DNA of 64,000 nucleotides from SAR324 cluster bacterium (GCA_002995645.1 PUHO01000005.1:111217-175216), one strand, 5' to 3'. Positions 26,355 through 35,513 are shown, counted from the first letter of the stretch. The notes: generated by a model not told the origin, from the letters alone. Numbers and translations are program-made.

Positions 26355-26921
26355 TTACCAACTTGCATAATCTGTGATAATCTTGTCCACAAGTCCGTAC
26401 TCTTTTGCTTCAGTAGAATTAAGCCAATAATCTTTATCGATATCCGTTAAAATTACATCAACAGCCTTACCTGTTTTTTCAGCATATAGTTTTGCAATTC
26501 TTTCACGTGATTTCAAAATCTGTGAAGCATGTATTTCTATATCCGTAACCGATCCTTGCGCGCCTTGTAATAAAGGTTGGTGAATCATAATTTGCGCATT
26601 ATCTAGCATAAAACACCGTGATTTATCTGCGGCTAAAGAAAGAACCGATCCCATACTTGCCGCTAATCCCGCAACTAACGTAGTTACAGGTGATTTAACG
26701 GCACGTAATAAATCAAAAATAGCATAGCCACTTGTGATTTCACCACCTGGAGAATTAATTAATACTTTAATTTCTTTCTTAGAATCTACTGAATCAAGAA
26801 ATAGTATTTCCGGAATTATTTTCCCCGCTAATTTACTATCTACGGCACCGTTAATAAAAATAATTCTATTTTCTAATAATTTTTCTTGCACTTGTTGTGC
26901 AGTTTGTTTTTTTTCTGACAT
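26355..26921 (-). CDS. clpP: ATP-dependent Clp protease proteolytic subunit
   Basis: 188 residues. Catalytic triad is visible as Ser89 ('GLAASMGS'), His114 ('IMIHQPL') and an Asp near 162 ('DIDKDYW'); 'INSPGGEITSGYAIFD' at about 55-70 forms the oligomer handle region. It forms the barrel protease that works with ClpX or ClpA-type unfoldases. It stands alone, without tig or clpX next to it. The nucleophile context 'GLAASMGS' instead of the commonest 'GQAASMGA' and a short N-terminus suggest a ClpP paralogue type (ClpP2-like), but the residues needed for activity are all present. Confidence 0.93.
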   Translation of the reverse strand: MSEKKQTAQQVQEKLLENRIIFINGAVDSKLAGKIIPEILFLDSVDSKKEIKVLINSPGGEITSGYAIFDLLRAVKSPVTTLVAGLAASMGSVLSLAADKSRCFMLDNAQIMIHQPLLQGAQGSVTDIEIHASQILKSRERIAKLYAEKTGKAVDVILTDIDKDYWLNSTEAKEYGLVDKIITDYASW

Positions 26922-27013
26922 AACACCTATAAAATTGATATATGAATGAACGAATTAAGGCATATTTTTTGCTTTATTTTAATAAAATATGATTACTTTT
27001 TTAGCGGAACTTT

Positions 27014-27523
27014 ATGCAAACCATTTCACAACATGCAAGCTCTAAACAAGCTAACACATCTGGACAAACAAATAAGTTATCTCAAAATAATGCGAACGTA
27101 GTAGATAAAAAGCCTGCTACCTTTACGAAAACAACGTCTTTAAACACGGAAGCCATGCTTTCTAAAGCACAAATGGCGTATTTAAAACAAATCTCCCGAC
27201 TAGAAAATAAAGCAACTTTAGAGCCAATACAACAAGACATGAAACCTGTTTTACGCGGATTAATTAAGCAACTACGAGGCTTAGATATAAATACGCAAAA
27301 AAAGTTGTTTGACTCTCCTAGTCTTAAAGAAAAAAAAATAACCTCTTTAGCAGATCTAGAGAAAACCCTTCAAAAAGATTTTCTTTCTAAACCGGGCAAT
27401 ATAAAAGAAGGCTTTGCTATTTTAAAATCAGAAGCTTTATTAACTCAACTTTTTCCGCATCTTAAGGCGCAACAAACTTATACGCCTTATATTAATGCTC
27501 AAAAATCTTCGCTAAGAAGCTAG
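27014..27523 (+). CDS. Hypothetical cytoplasmic protein
   Basis: 169 residues without signal peptide or membrane helix. The first 45 are Ser/Thr/Asn/Gln-rich and look disordered. Residues about 50-140 are helical and basic with 'LKQISRLENKATLEPIQQDM' and 'LRGLIKQLRGLDINTQKKL'. I do not recognise a family. It is convergent with accC, only 7 bp between the stops. The unstructured Ser/Gln-rich N-terminus with a helical body resembles secretion-system or flagellar substrates in general form, but there is no specific evidence. Confidence 0.6.
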   Translation: MQTISQHASSKQANTSGQTNKLSQNNANVVDKKPATFTKTTSLNTEAMLSKAQMAYLKQISRLENKATLEPIQQDMKPVLRGLIKQLRGLDINTQKKLFDSPSLKEKKITSLADLEKTLQKDFLSKPGNIKEGFAILKSEALLTQLFPHLKAQQTYTPYINAQKSSLRS

Positions 27524-27530
27524 AACCCGG

Positions 27531-28868
27531 CTATTTCAAAAGAACAGATAAGAAACTTGTATCAATTTCTCCTTTCCTAAAAGCCAGATCATGCAAAATA
27601 CGACGATGAAGTCGAATATTAACTTGCACTCCGTCTATTATGAATTCAGACAAACAAGAAAGCATTTTATCTATAGCTTTTGTACGCGATTCATCGTGTA
27701 CAATAACTTTAGCAACCATTGAATCATAGTAAGGCGGAATACTCCAACCTTGGTAAGCTGCCGAATCCACACGCACACCAAAGCCACTTGGTGCATGATA
27801 TTCTGTAATCTTACCTGGACTAGGAATAAACGTATCCGGATTTTCCGCATTAATACGACATTCAATAGCATGTCCTTTGATTTTAATATCATCTTGCGTA
27901 TAGTGCAACTTGCCACCTGCCGCAACATGAATCATTTCTTTTACTATATCAACACCACTCACAAGCTCAGAAACGCAATGTTCTACTTGTAAACGTGTAT
28001 TCATTTCCATAAAGTAAAACTGATTATCTGGCGTTAATAAAAACTCAATCGTCCCTGCTGAAAAATAACCAACTTGCTTAGCCACACGCGTTGCTGCTGA
28101 CCAAAGTTCGGCACGTGTTTTATCACTTAACCCAAAAGCCGGTGCCTCTTCAATTAGTTTTTGATTTCTGCGTTGTATACTACAATCTCTATCGCTAACA
28201 ACAATAACATTACCATGTTTATCACCTAAAAGCTGTACTTCAACATGACGCGGTTTTTCGATATACTTTTCCATAAAAATAGCATCATCATTAAACGCGC
28301 CGCCAGCCTCGGCTTTAGCCGTTTCAAAAGCATTTAAGAGGCTTCCTTTTGAGTACACAATACGCATACCACGACCACCACCACCGGCCGCCGCTTTAAG
28401 GATGACAGGATATCCAATTTTTTTAGCTTCTGCAAACAGTTCGTCTGCCTTTTCAATGGCAGAACCGGTCCCCGGAGTAATAGGGCAACCTGCTTTTTTT
28501 GCCATTTTACGGGCATAAACTTTGTCTCCCATTTTTTGGATAATTTCAGCAGAAGGACCAATAAAATTGATCCCGGAAGCCGTACATTTTTCCACAAAAT
28601 TAGCATCTTCTGATAAAAAACCATATCCCGGATGAATGGCTTCTGCACCGCTTACTTCTGTTGCCGCAATAAGTGATGGAATTTTCAAATAGCTTTCTTT
28701 AGTTGGCGCCGCTCCAATACAGATAGCTTCATCAGCTAACCGAACGTGCAAGGCGTCCGCATCTGCCGTTGAATAAACAGCTACTGTTTTAATGCCTAGT
28801 TCACGACAAGCACGAATAACACGAATGGCTATTTCACCGCGATTCGCTATTAATATTTTATTATACAT
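27531..28868 (-). CDS. accC: Acetyl-CoA carboxylase, biotin carboxylase subunit
   Basis: 445 residues, the standard size. Starts 'MYNKILIANRGEIAIRVIRA', with ATP-grasp glycine loop 'AAAGGGGRGMRI' (about 160-171), 'EKYIEKPRHVEVQ', 'RDCSIQRRNQKLIEEAPA' and 'FMEMNTRLQVEHCVSE'. It carboxylates biotin on AccB with bicarbonate and ATP, the first half of malonyl-CoA synthesis for fatty acids. It is last in the minus-strand run ppiB-accB-accC, 37 bp after accB. No accA/accD nearby, as is usual. Pyruvate-carboxylase or propionyl type subunits are related, but the AccB partner makes this assignment firm. Confidence 0.96.
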   Translation of the reverse strand: MYNKILIANRGEIAIRVIRACRELGIKTVAVYSTADADALHVRLADEAICIGAAPTKESYLKIPSLIAATEVSGAEAIHPGYGFLSEDANFVEKCTASGINFIGPSAEIIQKMGDKVYARKMAKKAGCPITPGTGSAIEKADELFAEAKKIGYPVILKAAAGGGGRGMRIVYSKGSLLNAFETAKAEAGGAFNDDAIFMEKYIEKPRHVEVQLLGDKHGNVIVVSDRDCSIQRRNQKLIEEAPAFGLSDKTRAELWSAATRVAKQVGYFSAGTIEFLLTPDNQFYFMEMNTRLQVEHCVSELVSGVDIVKEMIHVAAGGKLHYTQDDIKIKGHAIECRINAENPDTFIPSPGKITEYHAPSGFGVRVDSAAYQGWSIPPYYDSMVAKVIVHDESRTKAIDKMLSCLSEFIIDGVQVNIRLHRRILHDLAFRKGEIDTSFLSVLLK

Positions 28869-28905
28869 TTTAAATACTATCCTTTTATAAATCTTTTAGT
28901 TACGT

Positions 28906-29376
28906 TTAACTAGATTGTATTTTAAATAATTTCATATTGAAATCAACGAGCTGTGCGTTACTAACGAGTATTTCCTTAATAACCCCGCTTTTTTCGGCTT
29001 GAATTTCATTCATTACTTTCATAGCTTCTATAATACAAAGGATATCACCTTTTTTTACTTGCGTCCCCACTTCTACAAACGAAGCCGCATCTGGTGATGC
29101 TGACGCATAATAAGTTCCTACTAAAGGAGAAGTAATATATTCTCCATCATCACTTTCTTGCGGTGCTGCCGGAGCTGCTAACGGGCTATTAGTATTGGCT
29201 ACTACTTCCGCCGGTGCTAGTGCTGCTACAGGGCTAGGACTGATTACCGGTTGCGCTGCTTGTTTTGAAGAAAGTGTAATTTCACCATCTTTATTTTTAA
29301 TCTTGATTTCAGTTAAACTGGACTCTTCCATTACGGCAATTAAGTTTTTCAGTTCTTTTATTGTTTGAATCTCCAT
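28906..29376 (-). CDS. accB: Acetyl-CoA carboxylase biotin carboxyl carrier protein
   Basis: 156 residues. An N-terminal helix-rich segment 'MEIQTIKELKNLIAVMEES', a Pro/Ala-rich hinge (about 38-75) and the biotinyl domain with 'SPLVGTYYASASPD' and the biotin-accepting Lys in 'IEAMKVMNEI' (Lys about 118). It carries biotin between AccC and the carboxyltransferase. Directly upstream of accC and 17 bp downstream of ppiB on the same strand, with a ribosome-site-like GGTAATATAATGG context before the ATG. Confidence 0.96.
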   Translation of the reverse strand: MEIQTIKELKNLIAVMEESSLTEIKIKNKDGEITLSSKQAAQPVISPSPVAALAPAEVVANTNSPLAAPAAPQESDDGEYITSPLVGTYYASASPDAASFVEVGTQVKKGDILCIIEAMKVMNEIQAEKSGVIKEILVSNAQLVDFNMKLFKIQSS

Positions 29377-29393
29377 TATATTACCTAAGAAAA

Positions 29394-29903
29394 TTAACTA
29401 TTTATGACAAGGCTTGCATTCCAAGATTGGAGACGCTCGGCTTGTGCTTCAAGTAGTGCGCTTGTATCACCTTGAATGGTAACAGATTGTATCTTATTAC
29501 CTTGTTGTATACTATTAACTATATCTTGATCTTGTTGTGAAAGCACCTCTCCGAAAACAGTATGTTTACCGTCTAACCAAGGCGTTTCAACATGAGTAAT
29601 AAAAAATTGGCTACCGTTTGTATTTGGTCCTGCATTCGCCATAGAAAGCTTGCCCGGCGCATCGTGTTTTAATGCAGCAGTACATTCATCTTCAAATTGG
29701 TACCCCGGTCCACCGTTGCCAATACCGTTTGGGCAACCTGCTTGAATCATAAAATCGTTTATAACACGATGAAAGATTAAACCGTTATAAAAACCTTTTT
29801 GTGCTAGAAAAATAAAATTTGATACTGTAACGGGAGCTTGCGTTTCAAATAAACGTAAATTAATCTCTCCCTTTTCCGTGTTGATTATTGCTTCTATAGT
29901 CAT
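29394..29903 (-). CDS. ppiB: Cytoplasmic peptidyl-prolyl cis-trans isomerase (cyclophilin)
   Basis: 169 residues, no signal peptide. Cyclophilin blocks 'GLIFHRVINDFMIQAGCPNG', 'FEDECTAALKHDAPGKLSMA' (written in two parts) and 'NGSQFFITHVETPWLDGKHTVFGEV' contain the catalytic Arg ('FHRV') and the Gln-Phe-Phe of the active-site face. It speeds proline isomerisation during folding. First gene of the minus-strand ppiB-accB-accC run. Divergent from alaS, with 182 bp between. Confidence 0.95.
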   Translation of the reverse strand: MTIEAIINTEKGEINLRLFETQAPVTVSNFIFLAQKGFYNGLIFHRVINDFMIQAGCPNGIGNGGPGYQFEDECTAALKHDAPGKLSMANAGPNTNGSQFFITHVETPWLDGKHTVFGEVLSQQDQDIVNSIQQGNKIQSVTIQGDTSALLEAQAERLQSWNASLVINS

Positions 29904-30085
29904 AGATATTCCTTTTATGATTAAGATGTTATATATATTTTGTTACAGTATGCCTTTATATACAACTTTTTTCAATATTTTTTTTAAAAAATCATGTAAT
30001 ATTCATAAAACAATAGACTATTTTGCCAGTTTATGGTAATTTTATACAAAATAATATTACACTATAATCTATTCTATTTTATATC

Positions 30086-32737
30086 ATGCTCACAAGTTTT
30101 GACATAAGAAATAAATTCCTTTCTTTCTTCGCCAATAAACAACATACAGTAGTTCGCAGTTCTTCATTAATCCCACATAACGACCCTACGTTACTTTTTA
30201 CTAACGCAGGAATGAATCAGTTTAAAGATTATTTTCTAGATAATGAAAAACCGCCTTATAATTCCGCAACAACAGCTCAAAAAGTATTACGTGCTGGCGG
30301 TAAACATAACGATCTTGAAAACGTAGGCTATACGGCAAGACATCAAACTTTTTTTGAAATGTTAGGCAATTTCTCTTTTTGCGCTTATGGAAAAAAAGAG
30401 GCAATTGAATTCGCGTGGGAATTCTTAACAAAAGAACTTGGTCTTGAAAAAGAGAAGCTAGGTGTTTCCGTTTATGAAAAAGATATTGAATCATATAAAA
30501 TATGGAATGAAACTATAGGTGTTCCTGCTGATGCGATTGCTAAACTTGGTGCTAAAGATAATTTTTGGACAATGGGAAGTATTGGACCTTGTGGACCTTG
30601 CGCGGAAATTCATTATTTAGTAGCGCCACTAGAAAACGGCAAAACCAAGAAAGATAGCCTTGAAGCTGACGACGGCTGTTTACTTGAAATTTGGAATCTT
30701 GTATTTATGGAATCGTCGCAAAAAGAAGACGGAACCATAGAGCCTTTACCAAGACTTTGCGTAGATACCGGCATGGGGCTAGAACGTATTACGTCAGTTA
30801 TGCAAAACGTCACGTCTAACTATGATACTGATTTATTCAAACCATTGATTCATAAAATCGCGCAAGCCGTTAAATATACCTATGGTACAGATAAAACAAA
30901 AGACGTAGCTTGTCGAGTTATTGCAGATCACCTTCGTGCAACTTTCTTTTTATTAGCCGACGGCGTTTTCCCTTCTAATGAAGGCGCCGGTTACGTTTTA
31001 AGGCGTATTATTCGCCGTGCGGCGCGCTATGGTCGTGAACTTGGCTATAAATGCGGTTTCTTTTCCGAGCTAGCACCGGCTTTACTTGATTCACTTGGAG
31101 AAGTATACCCTGAATTAACGCAAGAAGACAAACTACATCAAACTATTGTTAAGCAAGAAGAATTTCGCTTTAATAATACGTTACAACAAGGCTTGCACGT
31201 ACTTGAAAATTTAATTAAAGAAAACCCGCCTTCTAATAAAGTATTAGACGGGGAAAAAATCTTCCGTTTATATGATACGTACGGTTTCCCTGCCGAATTA
31301 GCGACAGAGTATTTACATGATCGCAACCTTACTTTTGATCATGTAAGTTATCAAAAAGCAATGCAAGAACAAAAAGATAGAGCTAAAGCAGCGCACGTTG
31401 ATTCAGCGGCAACACTGAAAGTGGATCCTTTTTATCATTCTTTATCAGGCACATATAATAATATTCGCTTTATAGGTTATGAAACATTAAACACAAAAAC
31501 AAACGTTCTTGCGCTTATTAAAGACAAACAAAGTATTACTAAACTAAAACAAAACGATATTATTGAAGTATTATTAGAAGAAACTCCGTTTTACGCCGAA
31601 TCAGGGGGGCAAATAGGAGATCAAGGTATTATTGAAAACCAAACAATGAAACTACAAGTGCTAGACACATATAAACCGCTTGGCTCTCTTATTTTATGTA
31701 AAGCTAAAGTTGTTTTTCTCTCGCAAGAAAACGAAACAATAAACCTTCCTTGCACTGTAACAGCACAAGTCAATCAAAATTTAAGACTCAAAACGGCAAG
31801 TAATCATACGTTAGCTCATCTTTTACAAGCTGCATTAAAACATTTACTAGGCGAGCACGTTAAACAAGCGGGGTCTCTTGTAACACCAAATAAAATGCGA
31901 TTTGATTTTACTCATTACACAGCAGTCACTCCGCAAGAAATCAATCAAATTGAAGAATGGATTCAAACGGCTATCCTTTCTAATACACCGGTAGAAACTA
32001 CGTTAATGACACTGGAAGAAGCAATGGAAAGTGGGGCAACCGCATTATTTGATGAAAAATACGGCGATAAAGTGCGTGTTGTTCACTCTAACAACTATAC
32101 TAAAGAGTTATGTGGCGGAACGCATGTAAAACAACTTGGCGATATTGGTACTATTAAAATCGTAAGTGAAGAATCCATAGCTGCCGGAACAAGAAGAATT
32201 GAAGCTATTTCCGGTATAGAGGCGCTACGTTTCATACAAGATCAAACTAATTTGTTACAAACAACAATAAACAAATTAAAAACAACGCCAAGTGCTTTAT
32301 TAGAAAGATTAGATCAAACGCAAGCACAAATACAAGAAAAAGACAAACAAATCCAACAACTACAAAAACAAGTAAGGCGATCTTTCGTTACAGATACGTT
32401 AGCTTTAGCAAAACCAATACAATCGATTTCTTTTGTTTCTACTTTAGTACAAGATTCCGATTTACGTTCCTTTTGTAGTTTATTTCAAGAAAAAATGGAA
32501 AATGGAATTATTCTAGTAGGTTATCAACATAATAATCAAATTACTGTTGCTATTTCTGTTAATCCTTCTCTTACTAAGCAAATTTCTGCCGGTAACTTAA
32601 TTAAAGAATTTGCTTCTTTACTTGACGGCAAAGGCGGCGGGAAGCCTGACTTTGGGCAATGTGGCGGTTCTAATCCGGACGGCTGGCATAATTTTGTTAC
32701 TAATGTAGAACAAAAAATTGCTTCTATCCTAGCTTAG
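30086..32737 (+). CDS. alaS: Alanyl-tRNA synthetase
   Basis: 883 residues, full length. Class II catalytic core from residue 1 ('DPTLLFTNAGMNQFKD', 'RAGGKHNDLENVG', 'FFEMLGNFSF' and 'GPCGPCAEIHY'), tRNA-recognition region, editing domain with zinc motif 'HTLAHLLQAAL' and 'CGGTHVKQLGDIG', then a coiled coil and a C-Ala domain with 'LLDGKGGGKPDFGQCGG' near the end. It charges tRNA-Ala and edits Ser/Gly mistakes. The 3' end is the source of three degenerate tandem copies that follow it (32795-33363); the gene itself looks intact. The start has almost no ribosome site. Confidence 0.98.
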   Translation: MLTSFDIRNKFLSFFANKQHTVVRSSSLIPHNDPTLLFTNAGMNQFKDYFLDNEKPPYNSATTAQKVLRAGGKHNDLENVGYTARHQTFFEMLGNFSFCAYGKKEAIEFAWEFLTKELGLEKEKLGVSVYEKDIESYKIWNETIGVPADAIAKLGAKDNFWTMGSIGPCGPCAEIHYLVAPLENGKTKKDSLEADDGCLLEIWNLVFMESSQKEDGTIEPLPRLCVDTGMGLERITSVMQNVTSNYDTDLFKPLIHKIAQAVKYTYGTDKTKDVACRVIADHLRATFFLLADGVFPSNEGAGYVLRRIIRRAARYGRELGYKCGFFSELAPALLDSLGEVYPELTQEDKLHQTIVKQEEFRFNNTLQQGLHVLENLIKENPPSNKVLDGEKIFRLYDTYGFPAELATEYLHDRNLTFDHVSYQKAMQEQKDRAKAAHVDSAATLKVDPFYHSLSGTYNNIRFIGYETLNTKTNVLALIKDKQSITKLKQNDIIEVLLEETPFYAESGGQIGDQGIIENQTMKLQVLDTYKPLGSLILCKAKVVFLSQENETINLPCTVTAQVNQNLRLKTASNHTLAHLLQAALKHLLGEHVKQAGSLVTPNKMRFDFTHYTAVTPQEINQIEEWIQTAILSNTPVETTLMTLEEAMESGATALFDEKYGDKVRVVHSNNYTKELCGGTHVKQLGDIGTIKIVSEESIAAGTRRIEAISGIEALRFIQDQTNLLQTTINKLKTTPSALLERLDQTQAQIQEKDKQIQQLQKQVRRSFVTDTLALAKPIQSISFVSTLVQDSDLRSFCSLFQEKMENGIILVGYQHNNQITVAISVNPSLTKQISAGNLIKEFASLLDGKGGGKPDFGQCGGSNPDGWHNFVTNVEQKIASILA

Positions 32738-32747
32738 CCTTGTTTTA

Positions 32748-32790
32748 TTGTTTAAGCTAAGCAACTTAGTTTAAACAATATTTATTTTAC
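32748..32790 (+). terminator. Intrinsic terminator of alaS
   Basis: TTGTTTAAGCTAAG (32748-32761) pairs with CTTAGTTTAAACAA (32765-32778), 13 of 14 positions, with a 3-base loop and a following T/A-rich run. Copies of this hairpin recur about every 194 bp at about 32942, 33137 and 33330. The last lies right at the 3' end of tatA and may serve it from the other strand. Confidence 0.8.
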
Positions 32791-32794
32791 TATA

Positions 32795-33363
32795 TTTTAA
32801 AAAAGGGGATTTGCTCTAGTAGGTTATCAACACAACTAGAAATTCCTTTACTTGAAAGAAAAAGCGGCAGGAAACCTGATTTTAGACTGTACGAACAGGT
32901 AAAACAAAAAATTGCTTCTATTCTAGCTTAGCCTTGTTTTATTGTTTAAGCTAAGCAACCTAGTTTAAACAATATTAATTTTACTATATTTTTTAAAAAG
33001 GGGATTTGCTCTAGTAGGTTATTAACACAACTAGAAATTCCTTTACTTAACGGCAAAGGCGGCAACAATCCTGACTTTAGACTATGCGAACAGGTAAAAC
33101 AAAAAATTGCTTCTATTCTAGCTTAGCCTTGTTTTATTGTTTAAGCTAAGCAATTTAGTTTAAACAATATTAATTTTACTATATTTTAAAAAAGGGGATT
33201 TGCTCTAGTAGGTTATTAACACAACTAGCAATTCCTTTACTTAACGGCAAAGGCGGCGGGAAACCTGATTTTAGACTATACGAACAGGTAGAACAAAAAA
33301 TTGCTTCTATTCTAGCCTGCCCTTATTTATCGTTTAAACTAAGCAACTTAGTTTAAATAATAT
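32795..33363 (+). repeat. Three degenerate tandem copies of the alaS 3' end
   Basis: Units start near 32795, 32990 and 33184 with 'AAAGGGGATTTGCTCTAGTA' and repeat every 194-195 bp. Each reproduces pieces of the alaS tail ('TAGTAGGTTAT...', 'AAAGGCGGCGGGAAACCTGA' in the last copy, 'ACAAAAAATTGCTTCTATTC') followed by the alaS terminator hairpin. All copies lack the same internal alaS segments, so one shortened copy was probably made first and then amplified. None keeps a usable reading frame. The array occupies almost the entire 626 bp between the convergent alaS and tatA genes; nothing else is seen there. Confidence 0.92.
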
Positions 33364-33579
33364 TTATTTTGCTGAACTTTTTTCTTTTGTAGTTTCTGCT
33401 TCTTCAAGATTAGCTTCGTTTTTAGTTTCTTTTGATTCTATTGTATCCATTTCATCTTTAAAATTACGAATACCTTTACCTAAACCGGAACCAATCCCAG
33501 CAAGACGACCGGCGCCGAATAAGACAACAACAATAACTAAAATAATGGATAATTCACCTACTCCTAAACCACCAAACAT
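33364..33579 (-). CDS. tatA: Sec-independent (Tat) translocase subunit TatA
   Basis: 71 residues: short N-terminus, one membrane helix ('GELSIILVIVVVLFGAGRL'), the conserved 'FGAGRL' hinge, then an amphipathic helix 'IGSGLGKGIRNFKDEM' and an acidic/basic tail. TatA oligomers form the pore that exports folded proteins. TatB/TatC are not in the window. It follows xseB by 19 bp on the same strand and has a ribosome site (AAGGAGAATAT). The 3' end abuts the alaS tail-repeat array. Confidence 0.93.
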   Translation of the reverse strand: MFGGLGVGELSIILVIVVVLFGAGRLAGIGSGLGKGIRNFKDEMDTIESKETKNEANLEEAETTKEKSSAK

Positions 33580-33598
33580 ATATTCTCCTTAATAAGGG

Positions 33599-33796
33599 TT
33601 ATTTACTTTCTGAATCAAATAATTTATCTACTTTTTTATTTGCTTCTGTTAATTCTTTTTTACAATCTTTAACTAATTTTATTCCATCTTCAAAAGAAGA
33701 AAGCGCTTCGTCTAATGTTTGCGATCCCTCTTCTAATGAAAGAACAATACTTTCTAGTGCAGAAAGTTTATCTTCAAATGAATGCTTTTGCGGCAT
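33599..33796 (-). CDS. xseB: Exodeoxyribonuclease VII small subunit
   Basis: 65 residues, slightly shorter than the usual 75-85. The family helix-helix pattern is clear: 'SFEDKLSALESIVLSLEEG' and 'TLDEALSSFEDGIKLVKDC'. It forms the accessory subunit of ExoVII with XseA, which is not in this window. First of the xseB-tatA pair. Confidence 0.9.
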   Translation of the reverse strand: MPQKHSFEDKLSALESIVLSLEEGSQTLDEALSSFEDGIKLVKDCKKELTEANKKVDKLFDSESK

Positions 33797-33884
33797 ATTG
33801 TTACGTTTATAATTAATTTATATTTTTATAGTTATATATTGTAACATATATAACAGTAAAATCAAGTTGCCAGAACCGATAATT

Positions 33885-33914
33885 TTGACAATTACATTAC
33901 AGTTATAATATAAT
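33885..33914 (+). promoter_or_regulatory. Promoter upstream of tatD
   Basis: Perfect TTGACA (33885-33890) and perfect TATAAT (33909-33914) with an 18 bp spacer, start predicted near 33921, about 30 nt before the tatD ATG. It probably drives tatD, the next hypothetical gene and the phosphatidyltransferase gene, which follow closely. Confidence 0.65.
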
Positions 33915-33950
33915 ACAAAATTCAAATAACTACTTTATATATAAATTTTT

Positions 33951-34718
33951 ATGTGGATTGATACGCATTGCCATCTTGATATGCTTTCAACAAAACAATT
34001 TGTTACATCTAATAGCCTATCTGCCTATATTACCATCGCAACAGACCTAACTTCTTGTAAAAACGTATTAGATCAAGTTGCTACTCATGATCCTGTATTT
34101 GGAACTCTTGGAGTCCATCCTCATGAAGCGCAACATTGGACTGATTCGACTGCGCAATTTATTGAAGAACAAGCAAAGCAAAATAAAAAAATTATAGGTA
34201 TTGGCGAATGTGGATTTGATTTTTATTATGAACATTCTGCAGCAAAGCCACAAGAACAAGCCCTTATTGCACAAATTAACATTGCAACGCAACTTGACCT
34301 GCCTTTAGTAATCCATTGTCGTGATGCGCAACAAATGATGGAAAAAGTGCTTACACAATACACAAATACAAACTTGAACGCCGTATTTCATTCTTTTACA
34401 GGCTCTAAAGAATTTGCTAGAGAGCTACTAAACAAAGGTTTTTATATTTCTTTTAATGGCATTGTTACTTTCAAAAATGCAAATGATTTAAGAGAATTAC
34501 TTCGCTTTGTTCCTTTAGACAGAATATTACTTGAAACGGATTCGCCTTTTCTTGCTCCCCACCCGCTTCGTGGCAAAGAAAACAAACCGGAAAACACAGC
34601 CATTATTGGTAATTATGTTGCTTCTTTTCTGCAAATTTCTGAAGAAGAGCTAGCAACGCATGTAAAACAAAATACAATTAAACTATTTCCTCGTATCAAA
34701 AACTACCTTGCCTCATAA
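33951..34718 (+). CDS. tatD: TatD-family metal-dependent DNase
   Basis: 255 residues. Metal ligands of the amidohydrolase-type barrel are visible: 'DTHCHLD' (HxH, residues 4-10), 'GIGECGFDF' (Glu), 'VIHCRDA' (His), 'VFHSFTG' (His) and 'LLETDSPFLAP' (Asp). TatD enzymes are 3'-5' exonucleases and D-aminoacyl-tRNA-deacylase-like hydrolases of the cytoplasm. Not part of the Tat machinery in spite of the name, though tatA happens to lie 372 bp away in the opposite orientation. First gene of a three-gene plus-strand unit. Confidence 0.94.
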   Translation: MWIDTHCHLDMLSTKQFVTSNSLSAYITIATDLTSCKNVLDQVATHDPVFGTLGVHPHEAQHWTDSTAQFIEEQAKQNKKIIGIGECGFDFYYEHSAAKPQEQALIAQINIATQLDLPLVIHCRDAQQMMEKVLTQYTNTNLNAVFHSFTGSKEFARELLNKGFYISFNGIVTFKNANDLRELLRFVPLDRILLETDSPFLAPHPLRGKENKPENTAIIGNYVASFLQISEEELATHVKQNTIKLFPRIKNYLAS

Positions 34719-34727
34719 ATTTCCACT

Positions 34728-35513
34728 ATGAACAAACTACCGCCTCATTTAACGGAAGAACAAAAAAATCTATTCGCCGCTAGTTACCTATTATATCTTA
34801 TAGTACAAGAATCGGTCGTTTTTTCTATAAATCTAGAGCAAGCAGATAAATTTCTTGAACCTGTACTTATGTACATGTACGCAAAAAACTATATTCAAAT
34901 AAATAAGCAAAACGAATATATTGTGACAAAAGAAGGAGAAAAGCAATTAGATGTTTTTACACAACAATACGAAGAATACGTTCGCCATTTTGATATTTAT
35001 TCAGCTGTAGATTTGGAAAGTGGCGAATTTGCTTTTGAAAAAATGTACGAACTAGACAGTAAAAGTTGGGATATTTTGCTACAAGAAGAACGTTTTTCTG
35101 ATTTACGTATTACTGTTGCTTTGTTTAAAGGCATTAACCCTGCTAATTTTGTATTCCTTAACTTCCTGCAAGAAGAGAGATTTAATACAAACGTGCCAAA
35201 CTGGCAATTTGATCTTGCTAGCGGCTTAATGTGGCAAGAAATAGACGATATTATCCAATCGGCGATTACTATACAAGAACTAGAGTACAGAGAAGAAGAC
35301 GGGACTTTTATTTCCGGTGAAATGGTACTACGAGATATTTTAGTACAAGGAGCGCGCATTAATATGTCTTTACAAGCGCAAGAAACCTCTTTAGACCAAG
35401 AAGACGACTATAAAAACGATTTTGCTACACCAGAAGAAGATAGCGAAACCGTAACAACTTACGTTTCCTATTACGATCCGTTATATGTCAATCCTATTTG
35501 GTTCTTACTTTAA
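34728..35513 (+). CDS. Hypothetical protein with winged-helix-like N-terminus
   Basis: 261 residues, cytoplasmic, acidic. Residues about 10-80 ('FLEPVLMYMYAKNYIQINKQ' then 'YIVTKEGEKQLDVF') read like a winged helix with its wing turn. Residues about 85-110 carry 'EYVRHFDIYSAVDLESGEFA', and the C-terminus is acidic and ends 'YYDPLYVNPIWFLL'. I do not recognise a family; a ScpA-like role was considered but the expected segments are absent. It starts 9 bp after tatD and its stop lies 17 bp before the phosphatidyltransferase start, so it is co-transcribed with both. Confidence 0.65.
   Translation: MNKLPPHLTEEQKNLFAASYLLYLIVQESVVFSINLEQADKFLEPVLMYMYAKNYIQINKQNEYIVTKEGEKQLDVFTQQYEEYVRHFDIYSAVDLESGEFAFEKMYELDSKSWDILLQEERFSDLRITVALFKGINPANFVFLNFLQEERFNTNVPNWQFDLASGLMWQEIDDIIQSAITIQELEYREEDGTFISGEMVLRDILVQGARINMSLQAQETSLDQEDDYKNDFATPEEDSETVTTYVSYYDPLYVNPIWFLL

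Noticed and set aside
34728..35513. ScpA (condensin kleisin)
   Set aside because: Only the helical N-terminus is reminiscent; the conserved ScpA termini and an scpB neighbour are absent.
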